A DNA stretch of 13,391 nucleotides from JBMNNU01 sp050942695 (GTDB lineage: Bacteria; Chloroflexota; UBA6077). The stretch is taken from the NCBI GenBank assembly GCA_050942695.1, contig JBMNNU010000071.1, forward strand, positions 1 to 13,391. Reading direction: 5' to 3'. The notes under the pieces are model-generated. The model worked only from the letters and a program-made list of their open reading frames with translations, made no database searches and had not been told where the DNA came from. Shown here piece after piece: positions 6,477-12,734 of this stretch; positions within the stretch are counted from its first letter, which is position 1; each line of letters opens with the position of its first letter. The translations under genes were made by a program, and so were the position numbers.

Positions 6477-8564
6477 ATGAGACAAAACGATCAGTATAAA
6501 GACTACTACGCAGCGCTTGGGCTATCCCCTGATGTTGATCAAAAAGAGATAGGCAAAGCTTACCGGCGGCTGATTAAGGAGGTCCACCCTGATGTCTCCG
6601 GGGGGAAAAGCGACCCTACTGTAGGTCGCCGAGTAGCAGAACTGGTCGAAGCCTGGCACATTCTAGGAGACAAGGCCAGGAGGGCTGAGTACGACCAGTA
6701 CAGAGCAACGAAACCCGGTTGGCGGCAGCCAGTTGCAGACAAGGCTGCTTCGGACCAACCGCTCCCGTGCATCGAATTTCAACCGGCCTGCCTCGATTTC
6801 GGGCGAGTCAAACAGGGTGATATCGTAACCGGCTACGTGACTGTAATTAACCGCGGGGGGCCAGTTGTCTCCTTGCACAAACTCGATGATGGCCCGGAAT
6901 GGTTATCTACTATACTGCCTCCCAATGTCGATTGTACCCTTCATTTCCCTCTCACCATAACGGTCAGGATAGATACGACCCACTTAGCCGCTTGGAGAAG
7001 GTATAGCGCAAAGGTGCCTATTCGCGTTATGGGCTGGTCGCCTCAATCCAGCACCGTTGGGGTTCTTAACATAACATTATCAGTATATGATGAAGAAGCA
7101 CCCAAATTGATCGCTCGGCCGGCTGGATGGATCATCGAACCTTGGGAGCGAGAGGGGGCTCCGCGGTCGCTACTGTTCCACTGTGCTATAGCAAACGAAG
7201 GCGGCGGCGCGGTAACTGGTACGCTTGAGGCGCCGAAGTGGGCGCAGGTGGAGCCAAAGCGTTTTGGCCCGTTAACTGATGGGCATTCATCTCAACGGGC
7301 TCTCGTGCTGGTTGATCGCCAGGTATGGCAGCGGGAAGGGGCGCATGAGGGGACACTGTGGATATCAACCGCAGAAGGTGACGGGAGAAAATTATCGATA
7401 CTGGTCAGAGAACGTCCCGATCCGAAATCCGATCGACGGGATCTCAGTTCGCCCTATTGGATCACCGCGGCGATTACTGCTATTGGGATCGGCCCAGCTT
7501 TGGCACTGGTTGCATCCCTTCCCACAGCGACATGGGCATTACTTCTTGCAGCTTGCCTTGCGCTTCCAGTCCTGCTCGATCGCCTTCAACGTTGGATTTG
7601 GTACAACGTAGGCATCCCGGATATAGCTACAGGGTGGGATTTGGGTCCAATCGGGGATAGAAGGCGATTATTGTTGATTGGAGCAATGTGGGTGACGATA
7701 GGTATCGTCCTCGGGGTTACTGCAGATACATCGCAGATCGGCGACCTTCCAAGCCACGTTATATCTTTGACCTGTGCTGCAGTATGGTTATTATGCTGGC
7801 TTACTATCTCGATCCGAGACGGGAGAAAACGAGCGGTAGAGCGGTGGGTTGACCCCATCGTTCCCTTGCTACGGCCGATATCAGCAATGGCCACAGTAGC
7901 TGCTTGGGGGCTTTCGACAGGAATAGTCTTCCATCACATACTTGGCCACTGGATCTGGGATGCGTTCGAGATCGGAGCTTCGATCGGGTGGGTGTTCGGT
8001 GTCCTGGTACTGTTTGCCCGAAGCGATGCGCTGTTTCCAAAGTGGCGCTCTGCTGTCGAATCCACGGTATGGAATGCAGTTCCTATGCTAACAGCCATCT
8101 ACGGCTTTGCTGTTGGCTTGGTTGCGATCGAACAGATTGCCCCAGCACCGGTCATCCATACGAGTGGTGCCTCGCTGATCGAGCTACCCGTCGTTAGTTT
8201 GGCTGCAGCCGTAGCTGCTGCGATCGCAGCAGTCGGGCTGTTAACCGGCTTTCTGGTTGGGGTTCTAACAATCCTTCCCTCTTCCAAATGGACCGGTACA
8301 GTGCCATGCTTCAGGCGGTACGACAGGTATTTAGCGGCAAAGATAACCGGTTGGGCAGAAAAGGTCTTTGAGGATTATGCCTTCCGGAGGAATAGTGACC
8401 GGCAATTTCGGGACAGCGATGGACGATCCCCATTAATCGTCCACTGGCGCCAATTGCCGGCTTCGATGTTGCTTATTGGCTCGCTAACGTCGGCTGCGGT
8501 CATCTGCGCTATAGCGAACCTTATACTGGCCGTGGTGGCCTTCCTCGGTATCGTAATCAGTTGA
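6477..8564 (+). CDS. Membrane-anchored J-domain protein with Ig-like domains, function unknown
   Basis: This 695-residue protein starts with a complete J domain (about residues 8-76: DYYAALGL, helix II, HPD at 37-39, closing EYDQYR). J domains stimulate DnaK-type Hsp70 ATPase. Two beta-rich segments follow. Residues about 100-205 resemble Ig-like/ASH-type domains (LDFGRVKQGDIVTGYVTV with NRGG), and about 210-312 repeat a similar pattern (FHCAIANEGGG). From about 325 to the end there are roughly nine hydrophobic segments, near 327-347, 350-368, 397-415, 426-446, 463-484, 497-514, 534-552, 568-600 and 663-694. It is not a DnaJ orthologue: no G/F region and no zinc-finger CXXCXGXG repeats. The J domain probably works in the cytoplasm, recruiting Hsp70 to the membrane; substrate and pathway are unknown. 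The ATG at 6477 has no Shine-Dalgarno and sits just after a T-run, so leaderless translation is possible. Confidence 0.85.
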   Translation: MRQNDQYKDYYAALGLSPDVDQKEIGKAYRRLIKEVHPDVSGGKSDPTVGRRVAELVEAWHILGDKARRAEYDQYRATKPGWRQPVADKAASDQPLPCIEFQPACLDFGRVKQGDIVTGYVTVINRGGPVVSLHKLDDGPEWLSTILPPNVDCTLHFPLTITVRIDTTHLAAWRRYSAKVPIRVMGWSPQSSTVGVLNITLSVYDEEAPKLIARPAGWIIEPWEREGAPRSLLFHCAIANEGGGAVTGTLEAPKWAQVEPKRFGPLTDGHSSQRALVLVDRQVWQREGAHEGTLWISTAEGDGRKLSILVRERPDPKSDRRDLSSPYWITAAITAIGIGPALALVASLPTATWALLLAACLALPVLLDRLQRWIWYNVGIPDIATGWDLGPIGDRRRLLLIGAMWVTIGIVLGVTADTSQIGDLPSHVISLTCAAVWLLCWLTISIRDGRKRAVERWVDPIVPLLRPISAMATVAAWGLSTGIVFHHILGHWIWDAFEIGASIGWVFGVLVLFARSDALFPKWRSAVESTVWNAVPMLTAIYGFAVGLVAIEQIAPAPVIHTSGASLIELPVVSLAAAVAAAIAAVGLLTGFLVGVLTILPSSKWTGTVPCFRRYDRYLAAKITGWAEKVFEDYAFRRNSDRQFRDSDGRSPLIVHWRQLPASMLLIGSLTSAAVICAIANLILAVVAFLGIVIS

Positions 8565-8588
8565 GCCCCAAAGGCGGGCGGACAGAGA

Positions 8589-9725
8589 TCATTTTGCTGA
8601 AGGATTAGCCCGGAACCGTTTAAAAATCACAGCCCCGCTAGCCACTATTAGCGCCACCAAAACCAATAAAACCGCAGGGGACTGTTGTTGCTCTTCACCA
8701 CCTGTGTTGGGAAGTGCTCCCGGGATCACGACAGGCTCAACCCTCTCTTGTAAGGGGGAAAGCACCGCTTTTGTAGGTTTTTCATCAACCGACACCTGGG
8801 CTAACAGCTTTCGATTGGTGATGTCGATAACCGCCACTGTGTCGTTTTCAGGTAAGGTAACGTAACCCTTGCTTCCAGCTTTGTTAATGTTGAGAGAGAA
8901 AGGTTTCCCCGGAAGAGATATTGCATCAATCACTGAGCCGGACACGGGGTTGACTACAGCGATCTCGTTTTTGTCTGCTCGGGGAAGATAGGCGACATCG
9001 CCCAAAGGGGAGAAAGCAACTGGACCGATAGCAGGGCCTATCGTAAAGGATCTTTTTACACGGCCTGTGACGGCATCCAAGACTAGAAGGTGCTCGCTTT
9101 CCAGGCTGGTGACGAACAGCTCCATTCCATCAGGAGCTAGAGATAGGTAATGTGCCCCATGGCCTGCTTGAATCGTGCACACCACCATTTGGCTCTTCAG
9201 GTCCACGGTAGAGACCGATCCTGACGCGCTGTCTGAAACGTAAGCTAGATCCCCATCCAAAGAAACCGCCAACGATACAGGCTCACCGTTAACTGAGACG
9301 GCAAACAGTTGGTTCTTCAAGCTAGGGTCGATGACGCGGATCAATCCCTGCTGCGGATCCGTTGCGATGAGACGCGTCCCTCCGGCGGCTACTTCGATCT
9401 CTCCCACCTGGCCTGGAGTATCGATAGTGGCAGTCACCTGCTCGACGCTGGTGTCGATGATCGAAATGAGGTTGGAATTGAGATGGCTGACGTATACGAA
9501 GTGTGCATCGGGACTGAAATCGATATCACCGGGGGGAAGGTCGAGCGGGACCAACTCCACTACGGTGTTGGTATTGGTATCGATAACAGAAACGATCTGC
9601 CCTGTCTCAATGGCAACGTATAGTGTGCCAATTCCATTGGCTTGAGCTGAACCTGCAACTAAGCAGGTGAGGGTGCTAAAGAAGAGGAGAAGCGAGGCCA
9701 ATATGCGACACTGGTATCCTCTCAA
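8589..9725 (-). CDS. Secreted YVTN-type beta-propeller protein with LPNTG cell-wall sorting signal
   Basis: This 378-residue surface protein has a Sec signal peptide: CRILASLLLFFSTLTCLVAG with a likely cut after AQA at residue 29. About residues 30-325 consist of repeats of roughly 40-45 residues in the YVTN/lactonase-like propeller pattern. Visible strands include VYVSHLNSNLISIIDT, AYVSDSASGSVSTVDL, LFVTSLESEHLLVLDA, AYLPRADKNEIAVVNP and GYVTLPENDTVAVID, consistent with a seven-bladed fold. The C-terminus is a textbook sorting signal: LPNTG at 338-342, a hydrophobic span (AVLLVLVALIVASGAVIF), then KRFR. A sortase should cleave between Thr and Gly and attach it to the envelope. The TTG start has a GGGAGG site 8 bp upstream and overlaps the receiver-gene stop (TTGA), so the two are cotranscribed. 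Ligand unknown; enzymatic lactonase activity cannot be inferred. Confidence 0.88.
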   Translation of the reverse strand: MRGYQCRILASLLLFFSTLTCLVAGSAQANGIGTLYVAIETGQIVSVIDTNTNTVVELVPLDLPPGDIDFSPDAHFVYVSHLNSNLISIIDTSVEQVTATIDTPGQVGEIEVAAGGTRLIATDPQQGLIRVIDPSLKNQLFAVSVNGEPVSLAVSLDGDLAYVSDSASGSVSTVDLKSQMVVCTIQAGHGAHYLSLAPDGMELFVTSLESEHLLVLDAVTGRVKRSFTIGPAIGPVAFSPLGDVAYLPRADKNEIAVVNPVSGSVIDAISLPGKPFSLNINKAGSKGYVTLPENDTVAVIDITNRKLLAQVSVDEKPTKAVLSPLQERVEPVVIPGALPNTGGEEQQQSPAVLLVLVALIVASGAVIFKRFRANPSAK

Positions 9726-10138
9726 GATCGCTGCCTCCCTATGTTTCTAAGTATCGCTTCCAACTCGGTCGGCCGCCACGGTTTTGGAAGAACACCATCC
9801 AGGTGAGAAGCCCCAACATCGACATCGTCGAGCGAGGCAGCAAAACCAGACATCAAGATCACCTTCAAGTCCGTAAGCATCCCCTTTAATTCAGCCGCGA
9901 TCGCGACGCCACTCATATCTGGAAGCTTGAGGTCGACGAAAGCGACGTCAAATGATTTCGAAGAACATTCTCTAAGGCCATCGGCGGCTGTAGTTACGAC
10001 GGTGCACTCGATACCCTCCACACTTAACCGTTCGGCAAGTAGCTCTGCGAGCTCTCGTTGATCGTCAACGATCAAGGCCGAAAGAGCTGAAGACGAAGCT
10101 GAGTCAATACCTTGATTTGTGGAAGGCGTTGGTTCCAC
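9722..10138 (-). CDS. Stand-alone response regulator receiver protein
   Basis: A 138-residue single-domain receiver of the CheY fold. After about 20 Ser-rich residues the domain runs to the end. It has the acidic pair Asp25-Asp26 (ALIVDDQRE), phospho-acceptor Asp69 in DVAFVDLKLPD, Ser97 in VILMSGFA and Lys119 in the conserved LPKPW motif, so all residues for phosphotransfer and switching are present. There is no DNA-binding or enzymatic output domain, so it must act through protein contacts or as a phosphorelay carrier. No histidine kinase is in the window. The GTG start at 10138 is preceded by AAGGTGG. Its stop overlaps the start of the LPNTG propeller gene by 4 bp, which links their expression. 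A CheY role is possible given nearby motility genes, but the minus-strand pairing with a wall protein gives no direct support. Confidence 0.88.
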   Translation of the reverse strand: MEPTPSTNQGIDSASSSALSALIVDDQRELAELLAERLSVEGIECTVVTTAADGLRECSSKSFDVAFVDLKLPDMSGVAIAAELKGMLTDLKVILMSGFAASLDDVDVGASHLDGVLPKPWRPTELEAILRNIGRQRS

Positions 10139-10195
10139 GAGTGCCCCACCTTAAGATCACTATATATTGTTCCCGGCCCTCAGAGAGAAAGATCG

Positions 10196-10222
10196 TTTAT
10201 ATGAGGGTTCCCGTGCCGTCAA
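10196..10222 (-). promoter_or_regulatory. Candidate sigma-70-type promoter for the receiver/propeller unit
   Basis: On the minus strand TTGACG (10222-10217) and TATAAA (10201-10196) are separated by 15 bp, shorter than the optimal 17. They lie about 60 bp upstream of the receiver GTG. The hexamers match well but the spacing is poor, so this is a candidate only. The -35 region overlaps one arm of an 8-bp inverted repeat. Confidence 0.35.
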
Positions 10223-10236
10223 TAACACCGACTGGC

Positions 10237-10360
10237 ATGGTTCACGGCACGAGTCACAATGTAGCGTCAGGCCTTGTGCCTGACGTGGTACCTCGTCGAG
10301 GACGAGCCCCGACGCTACAGCATTGGACTGTTACACGATCTGGCTGTTCGTGTGAACCAT
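10237..10360. repeat. Nested inverted-repeat element (cloverleaf-like palindromic repeat)
   Basis: Arms ATGGTTCAC (10237-10245) and GTGAACCAT (10352-10360) are perfect 9-bp inverted repeats. Inside them, TGTAGCGTC (10260-10268) pairs with GACGCTACA (10311-10319). Between those lie two further perfect hairpins: CGTCAGGC/GCCTGACG (10265-10272 and 10278-10285) and CTCGTC/GACGAG (10292-10297 and 10301-10306). The core of about 60 bp can therefore fold either as one outer stem carrying two hairpins or as alternative stems. There is no coding potential worth supporting. The form is that of a REP-like or MITE-like mobile palindrome or a structured intergenic repeat; copy number elsewhere in the genome is unknown. 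Confidence 0.7.
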
Positions 10361-10600
10361 CCCCACCGGCGTCTTCAGAGGAAAATGCCGTAAACTGACG
10401 CCAATCTTAGTGGATGTAGTGATTAGAGTCAACAAACTCCGCGCAGTAAAGAGGCTGTTTTCTGATGATCAGGACCATTGGCATTGATTATAAGGGCGAA
10501 GTAATCACAAAAAAAGGCCCTTAGTCCATTGGTTTAACACATTCACCCCAATAGATTACAAGCGAAAGAATCGGCTCTAGTGAAGGTGCGGGGGGATAGG
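10361..10600. other. Gene-free leader upstream of the sortase
   Basis: No supportable ORF. TAAGGGC (10491-10497) and GCCCTTA (10517-10523) form a 7-bp inverted repeat around a 19-nt loop that includes seven A (10509-10515). CCATTGG occurs twice (near 10486 and 10526). No convincing promoter hexamers for the sortase were found, and no T-run follows the hairpin on the plus strand, so its function is unclear. Confidence 0.4.
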
Positions 10601-11296
10601 ATGGGACGCGTTCTTAGTATCGTGATCTGTTTCTCGATTCTGCTAGTGGGTGCCGGATACCCAGTTGCCGTCTCTTTAGGCGCTGTACCCTCGATACTCA
10701 ACGGTGGTGAGAGAAGTCAGTCCACTGCAACTCCAACGACAGCGGCGCCAACAGCAACTTCAGTCCGAAAACCCTCCATTGAGGAGACCGATGCGATCCT
10801 CTCCAAACTGAAACCGTTATCCAGCCAAGGGACCTCTGCTAAGAAGGAGGTGCCCATCGAGCTTCCAAAACGGATATTAATACCATCGATCGATGTGGAT
10901 GCCGGTTTCGAGTTCGTTGGGATGGCTGCGGATGGTGCGATGGATGTTCCGAAAGATCCACAGAAGGTGGCATGGTATTGCCTTGGCCCCAAGCCGGGAG
11001 AGTTGGGCAACGCGATATTAGCCGGCCACGTGGACTGGGGAGGCAGTACGGGGGTGTTCTGGAGACTATACAGTCTTAATCCTGGAGAGATGGTTGAGAT
11101 AGTTGCTGTCGACAATAAGAGATACCAATTCATAGTCCAATGGCAGAAATGGTACGACGCTGACAAAGCACCCGTCGAACAGGTGTTCGCGCAAAGAGGG
11201 GTTTCAGAGCTTACTATGATAACGTGCGGCGGGGTGTTCGATCAGAAAACAAAGCAATATCTAAGCCGGCTAGTAGTTAGAGCCATTGGCAGATAA
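10601..11296 (+). CDS. Class F-type sortase (cysteine transpeptidase)
   Basis: Sortases cut LPXTG-type sorting signals and join the protein to the cell envelope. This 231-residue protein has an N-terminal membrane anchor (about residues 3-30), a Thr/Ala/Ser-rich linker and a C-terminal sortase domain from about residue 88 (PKRILIPSIDVDAGFE). The catalytic triad is intact: His143 in AILAGHVDW, Cys209 in LTMITCGGVFD and Arg223 in YLSRLVV. The TCGG-x-FD context and short beta6-beta7 region point to the class F/class E-like sortases of Actinobacteria and Chloroflexota; the class call is less certain than the family. The ATG at 10601 follows a G-rich site (GGGGGGATAGG); an in-frame GTG at 10580 would add seven residues. 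Its likely substrate is the LPNTG propeller protein encoded divergently less than 1 kb away. Confidence 0.9.
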   Translation: MGRVLSIVICFSILLVGAGYPVAVSLGAVPSILNGGERSQSTATPTTAAPTATSVRKPSIEETDAILSKLKPLSSQGTSAKKEVPIELPKRILIPSIDVDAGFEFVGMAADGAMDVPKDPQKVAWYCLGPKPGELGNAILAGHVDWGGSTGVFWRLYSLNPGEMVEIVAVDNKRYQFIVQWQKWYDADKAPVEQVFAQRGVSELTMITCGGVFDQKTKQYLSRLVVRAIGR

Positions 11297-11311
11297 CCAC
11301 GATATCAGGGG

Positions 11312-11338
11312 TAAAGCTTGTAGAATAATTGCCGATTA
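11312..11338 (+). promoter_or_regulatory. Sigma-28 (FliA/SigD) flagellar promoter of cheW
   Basis: TAAA (11312-11315), exactly 15 bp, then GCCGATTA (11331-11338). This matches the sigma-28 consensus TAAA-N15-GCCGATAA at all but one position. The predicted transcript starts near 11345, giving a leader of about 60 nt before cheW at 11406. It places cheW under late flagellar control. Confidence 0.8.
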
Positions 11339-11405
11339 ATTAATGGAGGAGATTTTTATTATTTCCTAAACTACAAATTACGCAGCTATCGAGGAGGACT
11401 AAGAT

Positions 11406-11882
11406 ATGGCAGACGTGCAAGCCCTTGATGCGGAGGAGCAGTTAGTCATTTTTGAGTTAGCCAACGAGGTGTATGGCGTGGATATCAGCCGGGTGCAGGA
11501 GATCATCCGGATGACCAGCATCACAAGGCTTCCTCGTGCCCCGGAGTTCGTAGAGGGTGTGATCAACCTTAGAGGGAAAGTGATTCCGGTTGTGGACCTA
11601 AAGAAGCGCTTTGGGCTTGTAGAGAGCGAGCGCACCAAATCAAGCCGTATCGTCGTAGTCGACGTAGGCGACCACATCATCGGGATGGTAGTTGACGCCG
11701 TTTCAGAGGTCCTGCGGGTACCGACCGAATCTGTGGAACCCCCCTCTCCTGTAGTAACGACTATCGAATCGGATTACATCAGGGGGATCGCGAAAGTCGA
11801 TGGCCGCTTGATCATTTTACTGGATCTAAACAAGGTCCTCTCGTGGGAAGAAAAGAAAAAGCTTAGAGAAGTGGCTGCCTGA
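11406..11882 (+). CDS. cheW: Chemotaxis coupling protein CheW
   Basis: CheW is the SH3-like scaffold that couples chemoreceptors to the histidine kinase CheA in polar signalling arrays. The product is 158 residues, the standard length. The CheW domain fills nearly the whole protein: QLVIFELANEVYGVDISRVQ, then EIIRMTSITRLPRAPEFVEGVINLRGKVIPVVDLKKRF with the conserved Asn-Leu-Arg-Gly receptor/CheA contact loop. DHIIGMVVDAVSEVLRV follows, and the C-terminal IRGIAKVDGRLIILLDLNKVL completes the fold. No fused receiver domain is present, which excludes CheV. ATG 11406 has an AGGAGG site 8 bp upstream. It appears to be a single-gene unit behind a sigma-28 promoter. Receptors and CheA are not in the window. 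Confidence 0.97.
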   Translation: MADVQALDAEEQLVIFELANEVYGVDISRVQEIIRMTSITRLPRAPEFVEGVINLRGKVIPVVDLKKRFGLVESERTKSSRIVVVDVGDHIIGMVVDAVSEVLRVPTESVEPPSPVVTTIESDYIRGIAKVDGRLIILLDLNKVLSWEEKKKLREVAA

Positions 11883-11917
11883 CGAGCCTTAACCCTACAC
11901 CCATCTCGGCTCATCTC

Positions 11918-11947
11918 TTGCACCTATAGGCCATTTGTAAGTATTAT
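11918..11947 (+). promoter_or_regulatory. Candidate sigma-70-type promoter for the HAD gene
   Basis: TTGCAC (11918-11923), 18 bp, TATTAT (11942-11947), ending about 30 bp before the TTG start at 11980. The -10 is 5/6 to consensus, the -35 about 3/6. It suggests the HAD gene is transcribed separately from cheW. Confidence 0.35.
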
Positions 11948-11979
11948 CCCATTAAGTATTACTCTTTCGGAGGGTCCGC

Positions 11980-12681
11980 TTGTCAGGCAAGTCAGCTACT
12001 CTGGTGCTGTTCGACGTAGATGGCACTTTGATAAGAACGGAGGGACCTTCCCCTCACACACGCGCCTTCAAGATGGCTTTCGAATCGGTGTATAGAGAGG
12101 AATGCCGGTTTATTGCGGGGCTCCATGGCATGACCGACATGCAGATATTCATGACGCTTGCGGATAAAATGGGCCTGGGAGGCTCACGCAGCAGGGAGCT
12201 AGCAGCGGAGGCGTGTCGGCAGATGGTCGCCATTTATCAGGAACCCCATGAGAGCGATGGCCACTACGTTAAGCTGCCTGGGGTCGATCTCTTGGTGGAG
12301 ACGCTAGCTCTCAATGGGGTATTGTTGGGGTTGGTTACGGGCAATACCCCAGAGATCGCCTACCATAAGCTAGCTTCCGTGGGATTGGACCGCTATTTTT
12401 CTATTGGAGCCTTCGGCTCAGAAGCATGGGATAGGACTCATCTCCCGCCCATTGCAGTTGAGCGCGCCGAGCAATTCACAGGGCTGGCCATTGCCCCTAA
12501 AGACGTCATCGTACTGGGAGATACCCCAAGGGATGTAGCGTGTGCCCTAGATAACGGCTACCGTTCAGTAGCCGTTGCGACCGGCCACTTCACTATGGAA
12601 GAGTTGGCTGCTGCAGGAGCAGAAATGGTCCTTCCAGACCTGCAGGATATTCAGCCATTCATGCAGTTGCTGAACGTCTAA
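11980..12681 (+). CDS. HAD-superfamily hydrolase, phosphoglycolate phosphatase-like
   Basis: A 233-residue haloacid dehalogenase-type phosphatase with all four core motifs: the nucleophile and acid/base Asp12 and Asp14 in LVLFDVDGT, Thr120 in LGLVTGNT, Lys130 in YHKLASVGL, and the Mg-binding Asp181/Asp185 in VIVLGDTPRDVACAL. Residues about 20-95 form a helical C1 cap, as in the Gph/beta-phosphoglucomutase group. The general reaction is hydrolysis of a small phosphorylated metabolite through an aspartyl-phosphate. Phosphoglycolate is a likely guess, but substrate cannot be read from sequence in this family. The TTG start at 11980 has a GGAGG site 6 bp upstream and places Asp12 at the usual distance from the N-terminus. 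It lies 97 bp after cheW with no clear functional link to motility. Confidence 0.9.
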   Translation: MSGKSATLVLFDVDGTLIRTEGPSPHTRAFKMAFESVYREECRFIAGLHGMTDMQIFMTLADKMGLGGSRSRELAAEACRQMVAIYQEPHESDGHYVKLPGVDLLVETLALNGVLLGLVTGNTPEIAYHKLASVGLDRYFSIGAFGSEAWDRTHLPPIAVERAEQFTGLAIAPKDVIVLGDTPRDVACALDNGYRSVAVATGHFTMEELAAAGAEMVLPDLQDIQPFMQLLNV

Positions 12682-12688
12682 AAATTAC

Positions 12689-12720
12689 GTAGGGGGCTGG
12701 CAGAACTGCCAGCCCCCTAC
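12689..12720. terminator. Perfect 15-bp hairpin between convergent genes (bidirectional terminator)
   Basis: GTAGGGGGCTGGCAG (12689-12703) and CTGCCAGCCCCCTAC (12706-12720) are exact inverted repeats around AA. On the minus strand the stem is followed by GTAATTTTT, giving the PPIase gene an intrinsic terminator. On the plus strand no T-run follows, so for the HAD transcript it would act mainly as a 3' stabilising or weak stop structure. Confidence 0.8.
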
Positions 12721-12734
12721 ATCGTTCGATTCCC

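Noticed and set aside
7871..7890. GCCGATAT inside the J-domain gene as a second sigma-28 promoter
   Set aside because: No TAAA lies 15 bp upstream, and no gene starts downstream of it.
10260..10319. The repeat cluster as a CRISPR array or tRNA gene
   Set aside because: No regularly spaced direct repeats, and the cloverleaf lacks the conserved tRNA D-loop and T-loop sequences and CCA-end geometry.
10117..10398. Plus-strand ORF of 93 codons across the intergenic region
   Set aside because: It runs through the inverted-repeat element and overlaps the receiver gene start; no ribosome site, no recognisable domain, and composition driven by the palindromes.
11343..11369. Eight-codon ORF (MEEIFIIS) between the sigma-28 promoter and cheW, as a leader peptide
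   Set aside because: The predicted transcript start is at about 11345, so the ATG would lie at or outside the mRNA 5' end, and no ribosome site precedes it.
11882..11912. GAGCC/GGCTC pair after cheW as an intrinsic terminator
   Set aside because: Only 5 bp of stem with a loop of about 19 nt and no T-run; too weak to call.
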